From Odobenus rosmarus divergens (taxonomy: Eukaryota; Chordata; Mammalia; Carnivora; Odobenidae): a DNA stretch of 64,000 nucleotides. The notes under the pieces were generated by a model. The model saw only the letters and a list, made by a program, of their open reading frames with translations. It was not told where the DNA came from and searched no databases. A program made the position numbers and the translations under genes. Within the stretch, counting starts at the first letter, position 1, and each line of letters starts with the position of its first letter. Positions 20,961-33,999 of this stretch are shown piece by piece. Location of the stretch: contig NW_004451406.1 of NCBI RefSeq assembly GCF_000321225.1, forward strand, positions 316,689 through 380,688, given 5' to 3'.

Positions 20961-22680
20961 CCCGGCTGAGGTCAGGTCTTGAGCACAACCCTGTTCCAGC
21001 CAGCGCTGGGCCATTTGCTTTAGCTCCTACCCCCAGTCTTTCTGGCCTTGCATTTAAGCTGTGAAGAAAATGATGTGTTTTCTCACGAACGGGTCTTTTC
21101 TCAAATTTTGGCATCCAGATTTTTGATCATCATCATACAGGCTCCGTATCTTCCATCCTGCCAGTGCTGTTTCACACATGAAGGGGTTTTGAATGTTACC
21201 ATGGATTAAAATTAAATTTGTGAAATTGGAGCCCACCGTTGAGGTAAAGGGAGATATCTGGGACTTTTGCGAACTGGGATTCTGAGCTTTTGTTCCATTT
21301 TGGTAGAATGCTGCTTTAGAGAACGGGGGGATATTGAAGGCCCACAAGCCTGAGGTCCCTGTTAGCATATATTGAATGACTGCTCTGTGCCTGGCATTCT
21401 GGGTACTGCCGCGGAATCCAGAGACTCGAATTGCTTATCACAGGCTTTTTTCCCAGTTGAGTAAAGAGGCCTAGGGGGGAAAAATGACTTAGAGGTCTTC
21501 TCTTTGCTTATACAGAACATCTAAAATTATTTTAATTTGATAGCATCACACAGTGACTGACTAATATATGCTTGTGGAGAAAAGAATGTTTTGAGTTTTA
21601 GTACAGGTTATTTTTGTGCAGAGTTCACAAGAAAGTATACTTCTTTTGGACGATTACATATTTTTAAATTAATTCTAGAGCTTTATTGAAAATGGAGGCC
21701 ATTGTTATATTTTTAAGATCTCAAATTTTCTTTACGTCTGGATATACTTATGACAGTAAAAGAAACCTAATTTGACTGGGAATATTATTCTAGATCCAAT
21801 TTTAACTAAATGTAAAGTTTCTAGAAGCATTACCAAGACACAGTTATCCAACATCCATTACTAAACAAGCTGGAACATATGGAACTTTAACCAAACCCCC
21901 CCCCCCAGAAAACCCACCAGTTACATGTTAATTTAATCTATTTTTGTTTTGACTGTAAAATTAGTTAACAGTAGTCTTTTAAGTATGACAGATCACATGA
22001 ATCAGCATGAGGCAGTCTGATCAGTAGCTTGGTTACTGGTCTCAATTAATCTGAGAAGAAATATGTTTTATGTCACAAGGATGTTCTTGGTATGCCAATC
22101 AGGCCAAAAGCTGGTAGAAAAATGTTTATTCCAGCTGCAGTTGCTTGATGGATACATAATCAACTCAAGAACCATTCTAGAAAAGAAATTGTGAAAAACA
22201 TTATCATAAAAAATTAAATTTTTTACTTCTCAATATATGATCTGGTTACCATGGAAACTGACAACCTGGCCAGGAAGCAATTAATTTTTCAGAAACACAT
22301 TCCCCAGTCTTGTGGTACAGTATCTTCAACAATCATAGAACTAAGTGCCCTAATATTTAGTCACTCATTTAAAATGATTTTTAAAAAATTATTATTTCAT
22401 AGTATGCCTTTTGTAACCTAGTATTGATATGCTGGGTATATAATATGATTCAGAACCCAGATGAGCTAGATATTTCAGTAGGAAAACAAACTTTTCCTTA
22501 CCATAGTTAGGGGTAAACAGAACTTAGGTAAATTAGGGGAAAATTAAGCCTTATGGTCACAAAGAGATGCCTTCAGCATTATAGATTACCTCAAAATTAG
22601 ACTTAGGATGGGATACAAGAAAACTGGCCATTCCCCTCTGTAAATTATTTGTTAATATTTTTAATAATAGCAATATGGAA
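20961..22680. other. Repeat-poor stretch right of the CpG island
   Basis: Probably first intron of the plus-strand transcript if the promoter is real. It has no young repeat. A C-run of about 13 lies at 21894-21906 and an RFX-type motif at 22245-22258. No exon recognised. Confidence 0.45.
22245..22258. promoter_or_regulatory. RFX-type X-box-like motif
   Basis: GTTACCATGGAAAC is close to the palindromic X-box bound by RFX factors (GTNRCC, spacer, RGYAAC) and differs at one half-site base. It lies about 1.3 kb inside the candidate intron. Confidence 0.35.
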
Positions 22681-22850
22681 ATGCATGTATTATGTCTGTG
22701 ATTCCATATGAGCTACATAACAGCCTTGTCACATAGTTACAAAATACGATGATGATGAACTTCATTTTAAAAGTAATAAAACACATTAAAATAATTTAAG
22801 CTGTTTTACTCCAAAGTACAACAGTGTTCAACAACTTACAAGTAGTAAAG
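22675..22850 (+). mobile_element. Possible MIR relic
   Basis: The order of 'attatgtctgtgattccata', 'aacagccttgtcacatag' and 'acttcattttaaaag' loosely follows the MIR middle (catttaatcctcacaacaaccctatgaggta ... ccattttacag). Strongly diverged. Confidence 0.35.
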
Positions 22851-23825
22851 TATATGTACCATTTCCAAGGCTATGCTGCATCATCCAAGAACTCAGTGCA
22901 TATAAAGGGGACTCATCTATTTGAGGAAAAGACCTGGAGCTGTGTTATGTGACACACAATTAAACCCAGGGTATGGGATGAAGCCTAATTATAACAGTGT
23001 CACTGAGATGAATTCACTCTGCTTCCTCCTTCCCTATGTACAGCTTCGGTGTATTTATTCAAGAGTGAAGGAAACACATTAGCTGAACACATTCTATGTG
23101 CCTGACTTAGTTTCTGACATTTTTATCTGTCGGACTTAATCGTGGCAGGTGGGGTGAGTCTTTAAGATAAATTTAATTTTAATTAAATTCAAAATATAAA
23201 ATATGTGCAGGTAGTTTTTACTAGTTTCAGGTACTTGGTACTAGAAAGGGGCAAAATAAGAAGGAATGAAATGCCATAATAATTAGCAGTAATAAGCTTG
23301 AATTGGGACTTTATACTAAATACTTGAAAAATTAAAAGTAACACTTAACCTTCCATACAATAAAGTATAGGTTATAACTTTAACTTTTACCTTATATTTA
23401 TTAAGCTCTATGTATAATAAAATATATTTAATAAAATAGGTTTATGTATTTAATTTTGGGCATAATGGTTATGAAGAAATATTTCATGCTAAGATATATT
23501 TAATATCATGTTTGATTCACAAAATAGGACCATAAAGAGAACCTATTTGCAAAAATATACCTTGGAAAGTTTTCAGTTTTCCTTCCTTAGTCCTATGATT
23601 TTAAAATACTCTTGTTTTGAAGCATTTATACTATTACTGTTTTTGAGATGTTTCTTTTTCAGACTTTCTCATATCTAATGCTAAGACATCCTTCTTTGTT
23701 TAACACATTTGGGTTTAATTTGAGTAGTTGTCACCTTAATTTTAATAAAATTTATCATATCATGTAATTTTTGGATCATTAGAAAATTTTCTTTGCAAAT
23801 TATTTGAATTGATTTTTTTTTTATT

Positions 23826-24500
23826 GCAAGTCACTCAACAATTAGTTATTGAGATCTTACTGTAAACTGTGTCTGGCACTGTTCTAGGTTCAGGGATGAA
23901 AAGCATAGAGTCCTTTAACCAGGTGCAGCATATATTTAATTTGGGAAAAGCAAATAAGAAATACATGAATTAATCAGTTTATAAGACAAACTCGGATAAT
24001 AATTTCTATGCAGATGTATTATGGTAATATGATAGAAATTGACTGGGGGTGAGTGGGGTCGCTGGTTTAGCTGGCATGTTCAGGAAAGATTTATTGAGCT
24101 TATACTAAAATGATGTGAAGGGGTCATTTGAGGCTATTAAGAAGAGTATTCCAAATGGAAAAACTAGCAGGTAAAGAAGTGTTGGATGGGAACACAGCCA
24201 TCGTGTTTGCTGAGCAGGATAAGGACATGTGTAAGTAGAGTGTGAGGAAGGGAAGTTGGAGAGGTTAGGTTGGAGAGTTTGGCATTCTGTTAGGTAGAAT
24301 ATGATTGGCCATAATAATGAGGTGGATTTTATGCTGATTGAAATAAAAAAAATTGGGGGGGTCTTATAGGGAAAGGATGCAGTCTATTTTAAAAGGATTA
24401 CTTTGGCTGGTATGTGGGAGAAAATAATGGTAACAGGAATGGTAATTGGAAGACTTGTATTAGATGTGAGATTATAGCAAAATGGGTAAGTGTGGTAGCG
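23826..24500 (-). mobile_element. L2 LINE relic, antisense
   Basis: Reads as the complement of the L2 3' end: 'caacaattagttattgagat', 'tgtctggcactgttctaggt', then 'gaagagtattccaaatggaa' and 'ttttaaaaggattactttgg', in the order expected for antisense L2. Heavily mutated, which fits its age. Confidence 0.65.
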
Positions 24501-26150
24501 GGATACACCACATGATTTGGTTATAATTAGAACATAATTGGAAACGAGAGCAAATAAGATATGATAGTATATTTTATGAGAGATAGATTATGAGAGAAGT
24601 AGAAGAATCGAAGAATATTCCTTAGGTTTATGGGAAAAGTAACTCACTGCCTGATATTTGCATTTACTGAAATGAAAAGACTTGGTTATAGGTTAAATCC
24701 AGGGCCTAATATTTCTTTTTAACAAAGTCATCTTAGAGATGTATATATATATCTCCTAATAAAATACATGTTAGGCCTCCAAGCAGAGATGGTTTGTAGA
24801 TAGTTGGATATAAATGAAGAAGGCTAGAGCTATAAATATGAAATCAGTCACCAGCATGCAGATAACATCTAGAAACATGTAGAAAATGGGAATAAATGAT
24901 AAATGATCGTCAATGACTGCTAAAATCACTGGGTGAAAAGGTTGAAAGAGAAACTATGATGGATGAATAAGATCTGAAGTTGACCAATTTTAACTGCCTA
25001 AAAAGATAGACATGCTATATCTCTTTATTTGAAATGCATAGCAACTAAAAATAAACGGCACCACCTATGAAATACTCCTTTCTAAAAATTTAACACGAAT
25101 CTCATCATATCTCTGGGTCTAATTAAGTTTACAGAAAGAATTGGGAATGCAATTAGCCAAATAGAAGATGTTGGAAATTCTGCAGGACTAAGGACTAGTT
25201 TCCTTAAGAAGTGAACTGGGGCAAAAAAGGAGAGAGATCTGTTCTAGATTAAAAGAAATTTAAAAACCAGGTAAAAAAAAATGCTCAATCCATAGGATTT
25301 ATTAAGATCCTGATTTTAAAAAAGCAGATGTAAAAAGACAGTTATTGAAATGGGGCAATCAAAGAGATTTTAACACTGACTGGATATTAGAAAAATAACT
25401 GTTTTATGGATATACTTAAAACAAAAACCTCTGGATTATTGCAAGGAGAAATGACATATGCCTGGTTTAAAATGGTCCAGCCTTGGGTGGGTGGATAATA
25501 GGCATTATAAATGAACCAAGCTTCATCATTTATTGGTCATTATGCAGCTGGATTATGAAAAAGATTTATGACTCTTTTATCCGTGCTTGAAAATTCCCAT
25601 GATAATCATGTTTATGCATAAAGAAATAAAAGAGTAATTACATAAAATATTAAATGTAAAGCTATAGAAAAACTAAGTTGAGAAGAAAACCTTGGAGCGG
25701 CTCCAGCATTTAAGGATTGAAGAGGAGAGTCACAAAGAAGCTGAGAAGGATTGTTAGGGATATTGGAGGAAAGCCAGATAAATGCCACGTCATGGCATCT
25801 AGAGGGTGTGTTTGTGTGTGTGTGTGTGTGTGTTCTAAAGAAAATGAAGGGAGTAGTTAGGAGTGCAAAATGCTGTTGAGATTTTTGTTAAGATGAGGAC
25901 TGAAAATTCACCATGAGATCAAACAAGATATTGGTAATGTGTCATTTTTAAGACCAGTTTCAGTGTGTTGCAGAAATAAGAACATGAATGTGGTGGTTTG
26001 GTCTAAGAGAATGGGAAATGAAAAAGGGGAGGCAGCAATATGGACAACTTTTTAAGGGAATTGAACTGAGAAATGAGGAGGCAACTGGATTGTGACATGT
26101 AATAAAGAATTTTTGTTTTTTTAAATTTGGATGATGCCAGAGCAAGTTTG
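24501..26150 (-). mobile_element. Probable continuation of an ancient repeat
   Basis: GA-rich sequence with phrases I associate with the same long antisense repeat, such as 'atttgcatttactgaaatga' at about 24656 and 'gagatttttgttaagatgag' at about 25879. The family cannot be fixed by eye. It contains a (GT)n run at 25805-25833. Confidence 0.35.
25805..25833 (+). repeat. (GT)n microsatellite
   Basis: GT dinucleotide run with one early interruption. Confidence 0.9.
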
Positions 26151-26840
26151 CATACCCACAAAGTACTGCAGTAGAATAGAAGGAAAGTGCTGATAGAGTA
26201 AAGATGGAGAGAATTACGGGGAAGAGTTTCTTTAGATGGAAAGGATGGGATCCTCCATATAAATAATAATAGGAGCAGAAATACTTTTTATGAACACAGA
26301 ACAAAAAGGAAGACAGCACAGGTAGGTACAGATTTGGTGGTGGAAATAATAAAATCACTTGTGGTTTCCTTTAGCCTACATTTGAGTGGACTGCAAGGGA
26401 ACATTATGTCCTCAATTATATAGCCAGATGCTACTTGGAATGAGAAGATGAAGGAAAAACAAAGTATAGAGATTTTTGAGACTACCGTGCAGGTGTTTGA
26501 TGAAGACAGACTTTGAATTCCAGAGGGCTTGTTGAAAGAGATAGAGATTGATAAAATGTTAAGTGTGGCAACTGGGATCAGATAAAGAGACACATGTATT
26601 GAACAACATGGGGATGGCCATCCTGGAAATTGGAGTCACCGGGATGATCATTCTTCTGATGGTGAATGAACTGAGATTGACAGAACGGTATGATGGGATT
26701 GGGTCAAGAACTTTTTAAGAAGAGAAATAGCCAAATATAGTTGACATGGCTTTTGATAAAATAATTTTAAGGAAGAAATGAGAAAATAGAAGTTCTTAGG
26801 CAGCTGTTAAGTTTTGCACGGTTATTTTTTTTCTTTTCAG

Positions 26841-26955
26841 GTCAAAAATGAAAGTAAATTTTGATTTCTATATTCTTCATGGCATTATACTACTGATCTC
26901 AGCAGAGCCATTTTGTTTATTTGACACATGTAATTCCTCATTGTCTGTTACTTAA
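26841..26955 (+). other. Weak candidate exon with signal-peptide-like ORF
   Basis: A good acceptor (pyrimidine tract 'tttttttcttttcag', AG at 26839-26840) precedes an ATG at 26848. The 35-codon frame begins MKVNFDFYILHGIILLIS, a basic start and hydrophobic core like a secretion signal, and stops at 26953-26955. A modest donor (CAT|GTAATT, about 26930) could splice it earlier. I do not recognise the peptide. Chance occurrence in AT-rich DNA is quite possible. Confidence 0.2.
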
Positions 26956-26959
26956 TTTC

Positions 26960-28287
26960 CTCCCTTTTTTTTATTCACTTCTGTTTATTGTGTCTCACAG
27001 CACTGAACCTTGATTACCTATTGCTTTTCCTTATTTGTCCTCTTGCCAGCAAAGTTTTATCACAGCAGGCACAGTGATAAATGCTGATGTCTGTGTTGTT
27101 AAAAAAATAGGATCAAATAAAGCATCGTTCCTATGCTGTTAACTCAGGAGAGCTGTGTGATATTCAGTATAAAAAAGGGACAGAAGTGTCGAGACAGTGG
27201 ACTGGGGAGTGTGGTAGGCAGATGTTTTCTAACTTCTGATTTGGTACTAATTCTGGAAGGGGTTCAGATAAATTTTGCTTTTGATATAAAGAATAACACT
27301 AATATATCTGCACGTTTACTTATATACCACATAATTAAAAAAAGAGAAATCTTTAGGTGACTTCCAACATCATTTACTATATAATAAGATAAAAATGAAA
27401 TTTGGATTCAATAGTATATAGTTATTAAATATGGAAAGTGTTTAGCACAACACTTTAAAACATACAAAATAAAGAGTCAAATGTATTTATTTATAGTAAG
27501 CACTGTAATGAATTTTTACTCCAATGGCTCTTTCTTCTACAGAGAACATAAAGTCAAGGCATAATTAGATGAAAGCAAAAATAATGAGGCTTAAGTATAC
27601 ATATTTTTGATGGCCTCATATAATTTATCAGTAAATTCTAGATTGTATGAGCACTACAACAAGTTTTGTATATTCTATATGAAAAGTAGGTCTTATATAT
27701 CCATTTGTAATGTATCTGTTTTAACTTTAGGTAAAAATTAAACTTGTCAAGATGATTTAATGACTAAAAGACACGTAAAACTATAGTTCTATGTAGTTGG
27801 TTCTTTATGTCAAAATAACCCTTTGTGGCAATTAAAGCTATTATTTTACTATGTACATGACTAAATTCGCTAAAATACACTATTGTGAAACATACATTTG
27901 GAGTTGTTTTTCTATCCATATTCTTGTATTCAGTTCACTATGGGATAAGTAATTGGTGTTGTAAAATGAATAAAGGTTTGAGGTTTATTTTATAGTTATA
28001 AAAAGGGATTATGTCTTCTATTCAAAGATAAACAGTTTATATTTGGTTAAAACTATAATCCGGACTTCTTGCTTCATTTTCTACCCAATATAGCTATTAT
28101 AATCAGGCACGTTCATTGTCACATCAGTAAGGAAAATTTGCGTAATATACATTATGAATTAGGTAAATAAAATATTCATGCCTAAGTATATTATGTTAAG
28201 AATTCAAATAAAATCTTTCATTGTATTATAGATGAAAATAGTTGCATCAGTCCAAACTAAAAAGTTGATATGTTCTTTAGTCTCTAT
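26960..28287. other. Unrecognised AT-rich intergenic stretch
   Basis: No gene or named repeat recognised. Confidence 0.5.
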
Positions 28288-28303
28288 AAATTGAGAGAAA
28301 TAC

Positions 28304-28499
28304 GGGGTGCCTGGGTGGCTCAGTCATTAAGCGTCTGCCTTCGGCTCAGATCATGATCCCAGGGTCCTGGGATCGAGCCGCACATTGGGCTCCCTGCTTG
28401 GCGGGAAGCCTGGTTCTCCCTCTCCAGCTCCCCCTGCTTGTGTTCCCTCTCTAGCTGTGTCTCTCTCTGTTAAATAAATAAATTTAAAAGATCTTAAAA
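28304..28499 (+). mobile_element. Can-SINE, plus strand
   Basis: 'ggggtgcctgggtggctcag' head, CT-rich part, 'ttaaataaataaatttaaaa' tail. TSD aaattgagagaaatac (28288-28303) / aaattgagagagatac (28500-28515). It is the only Can-SINE between 17.5 and 44.1 kb. Confidence 0.95.
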
Positions 28500-28515
28500 A
28501 AATTGAGAGAGATAC

Positions 28516-31500
28516 ACTTCCTGTGAGCTATAAATATCTGTAGTCATAGAATAATAATAAAAATGATTTTTTCTAATTGTAGGGGGAGTTTGCTACAGTA
28601 CAGAAACAATGTAAAATACCAAAGTTTATTTAGATGTTATCACAATATTTCAGTTGCTTTTTAAATGTTCCTTACAGGAAAACTAATGCCTTTAACATTT
28701 TACTTTACAGAAATACTTTAGTAAATGTAACTTATTTTTAAATGTAGTGCTTTGATAGATATTTTAAAATAATCCCTAATATCTCTTAAACCACATGTTG
28801 CAAGTAACTTTAAATATTTAAAAATATAGTGAGAATATATTAAAAGTTTAGATTTTCTTACATATCAATACATATATCCATTTCAGAGTAAAATCAACAG
28901 CATTAAGATTTTGCTTTAAGATTGTAAGCAGCCTATAGAAATCTAAAAGGCCCCTAAGTTTAATTTCCCCAGAATCTTATGAGACTTATCAATGATTATT
29001 TAAAGATTATCTTTTTCTTTCTAATATATTTATCTTTAATCTTTTTTTCTGAATGTGTATTTCTTCCTTTGTATACCAAAAGTATTTATTCATATTGCAG
29101 TGCAGATGCAAAAGCAGGTCAGATAGTTCACATATTCGTTCATAAAATGCCTTCAGATTTTTGGCAGCAGAAAATATGAGTGAAAACATGAAGTCACAGA
29201 CTGCCTAACTTTTCTACTAAGTCATTTAAATGAATTATTTGGGTTATTCCTTATTTCTTAGTAATTCCTGTAGCAACTTATATTCAGAAGATTTGCACAA
29301 ATATTTCCTGAATGAATTATTTAATTCATTAAACCAATTTTACTAGATTACCTTAAGGAACACATTTCCAGCATTGGAATAGACCTAGAGAAATCATATA
29401 GAAGTCAGATGGTCTCTTAACATACTAATTGGAGCTGCATACAAGTGAAAAAAAAGGTCAGTTAAAATGTCTAAATACTGCTTGTTCCAACCACTGAATT
29501 AATATGGATTTAAAAGTTCCACTATTTGAGATAGGGCTTCTGGAAAAGTATGACCTATGTTCAATCCCCATGTTCTGGATAGCCTGAAATTTTTACCTTA
29601 GGGTTCAACCAAAATTAAAATGTTTGTTACACAAACTAGTTGGATTTGCTAACCATTCTTGTTAGATAATAGAAGCTGAAAGCTTTTCTTGAAACCAGCA
29701 CAACTGTGGCTCTTGACATATAATAGTTCTGAGCTTATTTTGCTAGAGCTACCTATGTGTTTTTCTTTACTTGTCATTACAAAGGAATTGCACATTAATG
29801 ATTTAGCACCTCTACTAAATCTCAAGCGAAAGGGCACATCACATCTAACAGTTTGTCTCTAAAACCAAGTCTCTGTCTCTCTCTCTCAATTTTAATAGAA
29901 GCAATGGATTCAGTTTATCCCATAATAGAGCTCTTTTCACCCTTAAAGGCTGACTTCAAACGCATTTTTCTTATTGAATCCTTCTCTAGCATTTTATTAA
30001 CACTTTAACCAATTTGTGTTTATGCTTTTTAAATAGATTGATTATATCTTAAGTACTCTGTTTCTTTATACTCTGTTAATGCAAGTTAAATTCTCTGAAG
30101 CTAGTGTTCACATCATAATCATATTTTATTGTGTGCATATTAGGAATTAAAATATTTTCATTAATATTCTCACTCTAAATCACATTAAACCACATATTCC
30201 TAAAAGCTTATTTTATAACCCTCCATTTAAGCTACTGCTTAAATTCTTGAAGGAAAAAAATATTTGAGAGTCAGTGGTGAAATTCAGAAACTTAGACAGA
30301 TAGTGAGGGAATTATTTTAGGGTGATGATGAGGGAGACATTTCCATGCAATAATTTTACATAAGTGGCCTCCTTTGGTTACTCACTCACAAATACAGTCC
30401 AGGACTAATCAATATATTTTATTAGACTCTGTTTCAGGGTGTCCATTAAGTTAGCTTTCTTATCAACTTCCTTAGGGCTTTCCCACAAGATTTTTATCCC
30501 AACCTCCCCCCCGACCACCTATTTTACTGTTGCCCTCTATTAATATTTTTGTACCATGATGTTTAGGCATGAAAGTCATTCAGACTTTCAGCACCTCAAT
30601 TGGAAAAAGAAAGAAGGGGAATAGGAGCATTGTGGCAAATGAAAAAAAGATTATTAGTGACTTACAATAAATGTGAAGTCAGAATGCCGAACCCATTACC
30701 ATCTTGCTAAAGGCCTTCTAAGCACAGTATAACTTACTTTGAGTGGTAAAAGAAACTACATGATGAACATGAGACTATATTAACTAAAAGAAGACTCAAG
30801 TTTCCAGAAATCTGAAGGACCATCAGTAAAATTAAACCGAAGAGAGTTAAGGAATCAGTGATAAAAGTAGTAGTAGTAAGAAGGGGGAAGTTAAGCATGA
30901 AAGAATTCGTTAGCATGACTGTTATTGTATTGTCATGTTCTGGAAACTTTTATGAACTCCAAATTCTCTCTTCATTACTGTATAAATTTTAATGAATAAG
31001 TGAATCTTGGCTTTTCTCGGTACTAGTTGATAAGAGCAAAAGCAAAATCAGAATATGTCTTTATGGTATCACTTTACCCTTCCTTGGTAAGACTCCTCTG
31101 AATACTTAACTCTGAACCGGATGTATATTGTATAACTAAACACAATCATACATTCGGATTACCTGGACAAATTCATTAATTCAAGGTCATGGCTTATATT
31201 CTACTATAAACTAATATTTTGTGGGAGATATAGGTGCAATACTTTGATAAAACCCACCATCTAATTAAAGAAATAACTATGTCAGAAGTAAACATTTCAG
31301 AAGTTTACTCAGGCTTTTCAGAAACCCCCAAATGTATGTGGGTATTTCTGTGTGGGGTAGTGGTTACCGAAATACTTCTTAGAATCAACGATTTGCATTT
31401 TATCCCTCCCGTAATTCTTTTCAGAGAAGACTACTTGAAACAACCCTCATCCCAACTCTAAATTTCCAGTTTAAAAGTCTTTCTGAAATTTATCAGTTCT

Positions 31501-32980
31501 TGGCTCACAACTCCTGCCCACTCCCATCTAAATTGTATATCATCTTTCTTTTCTATTTGAAAAATGCTTTCTCCTACTCCAGTTACCATTGGTTTAGCAT
31601 TTTGTATTTTTGTTCAAACCACCAGCTTGATTAGGTTAATAAAATGCTTAGCAGTCAAAGGGGCTGATTTCTATTTGAACGAGGGCATAGGAACAGGGTA
31701 CATGCCTGGAAATAATTCATTATCTTTTTCTTTTACACACATCAGTTTAGAAGTGTAAATTGCTATTCTGTGCTCAAGTTTTTTAAATTATTAAATATTT
31801 TATACCAAGAAATCTTGAAAATGTAAGCTAAATAAACTTTGGTTTAATAGCATTAAGTGTGACTTAAAAATTACTAATTCAAAAATATTTAAGTAATATC
31901 AATAACTGTCAAAATAATAACTTGTGGATTGCATTTTCCTCTGTAGCTATTAACCAACTTCTTTTTTTATTACTTTGTTAAAATACCTCAAACTGTGGGT
32001 TTGATTATAAAGTTAGGATTTTTCTATACTTTTTTTAACATACGTGAAAACATAAACTATGAACTCCCTTCTAGCACCGCAGCATATCCCAAGCTCATAG
32101 TGTATTTGCCCTGCCAACTCTGTAATTAACCACTTCTCCAATGAGCTCTGTCTCCTTTTGCTAGTAAATGAAATACAGAAACCAAGATCTGGGTATTAGA
32201 TGTGCCATAGGAGTATTTACAGGCCCTCTTAATGGAGAGAACTAGGAAATACATGTATATTAACCCATGGATATACACACATTTATATTTGTTTCGGTGC
32301 TTGTATATGTATCAACACTCTCCAGTAACACACAATATGAGTTCATGTTGATGCTTATGATTCAAATCTAGAACCAGAAGACTGACTTCAGTGTATAATG
32401 TTAATTTTATTGCATATATTATAATATGTAGATACAGACACAATATTTAAGAGTAATCACTGAAGGAACACAAATAAAAGCTATAGTTTAGAAAATGAAT
32501 AGGGAAGACAGTGTGGTGAGAGAGAGTAGATCATACAAAACTTTACCAGCTCAAATGAAGGACAGAATGAGAAAAATTGAGGGACAAATACATTTTTAAA
32601 AATATACAATTTATTTTCCATTTTTAATGAAGATTAGATATAATACCTGAATAAAACAATATCCACTGATGGAATTGAAAATTTAAATGCTTTGTCAATT
32701 CTTTTTTTCCTCACAGAAGGGAATATATAAGAAGCTCAGAGATTCATGGGGGTGATTTTATTAAAATTCAAAGAGCAGATAGAGCTGCAGGGCTTTGAAA
32801 TGTATCTTTCGTAAATAGGAAAAATTGTCGTTTCATTAGAATAATATAACTTTGACAGCTAATCAAAGTAATGTAAATTAAATAAATAAATTCATAAATC
32901 AACCTCACATGGAAAGATTTACCACATCCATCTATAAGAGAAAAAAATAAAATCGTATTAAAAAAGTGAAATCCTAACTT
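28516..32980. other. Long unrecognised AT-rich stretch
   Basis: No gene recognised. 29930-30180 faintly resembles L2 sense sequence ('gctgacttcaaacgcatttt ... gaatccttctc'), too weak to call separately. Frames such as 31234-31461 (75 codons) and 31564-31758 (64 codons) have no recognisable domain. Confidence 0.45.
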
Positions 32981-32995
32981 TAAAATTCAACACTC

Positions 32996-33288
32996 TTTTT
33001 TATGACTAATATTCCATTATGTATATATACCACATCTTCTTTGTCCATGCATCAGTCGATAGACATTTGGGCTCTTTCCATAATTTGTTTATTGTTGATA
33101 ATGCTGCTATCAGGATGGTTGCTGCAGGGGAGGTGGGTGGGGGATGATGTGGGTGGTGGGTATTAAGGCGGGCACTTGTTATGAGCACTGGATGTTATAT
33201 GTAAGTGATGAATCACTAAATTCTCTTGAAACCAGTATTACAGTATGTGTTGACTAACTATAATTTACATAAAAACTTGAAACAAAAA
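32996..33288 (+). mobile_element. Short twin-primed L1 insertion
   Basis: Left part (32996 to about 33115) is L1 3' region on the minus strand ('ccacatcttctttgtccatg'). The right part is the plus-strand 3' end ('atgagcactggatgttatat ... aaacttgaaacaaaaataaa'). TSD taaaattcaacactc (32981-32995) / taaaattcagtactc (33289-33303), 13 of 15 matching. This is a 5' inversion in a very short copy. Confidence 0.85.
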
Positions 33289-33303
33289 TAAAATTCAGTA
33301 CTC

Positions 33304-33995
33304 ATTCATTAAAACAAAGAAAAGTACTTAGTAAAAAAATAAGAAGTTAGAATTTGCTTAACTTTGTAAAAAGTATCTAAACTAAATCTATAGCTCCAAG
33401 TCAGAGGACAATCATGTGAAGCAAGAGTGGGGTAGAGAAAACGTGTTCAAATTGTATGACCTCCCTCCACATTTCTTAAATTTATGAACTGCATTAATGC
33501 CTTCCTTGACTCTTATTTTCCAGTTGAATTTAATCAACTGAAGGATCAGCAAGAGATGAGAGGGAGGAAAGAGTGGTGAGGTAGGGGTATTTATTTCTAG
33601 TTACTTTCTTGCCAGATTGACAAAGATTGGCTACATCCCTCTACCAAAATGTGACTGCTCCTGTAACAATAATTATTCTTTCTGGAGTCAGAAGAGCCCC
33701 AGCATGCAAATGACTGCATGGTGCAAGCCCTCACTGTTTCTGCCCTCTGCTAATGCACATTGACTTCCTATGTAGATGAGAAATAAACATTTGTGTTACC
33801 CCATTGAAATGAGGTTGTATGTTATCTCAGTTATTCTATTAAAATTCACTTCTTATTTAATTGAATTTTCAGAACAATTGACACTGTTGATCATTCCCTC
33901 ATTCTTAAAATGGTTTTGTTTCTTGGATTCTGGTGGTGATCACTGCTGGGAATCAATGCTGCTTTTGATTCCTCTCTTCCTCTTTCTGCCTTAGA
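33304..33995. other. Unrecognised intergenic stretch
   Basis: No gene or named repeat recognised. Confidence 0.5.
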
Positions 33996-33999
33996 AATG

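Noticed and set aside
20279..21114. Minus-strand frames of 193, 119 and 98 codons over the CpG island
   Set aside because: They overlap the promoter and both donor sites, have no recognisable domain and run through the plus-strand exon candidate. They are probably GC-driven chance.
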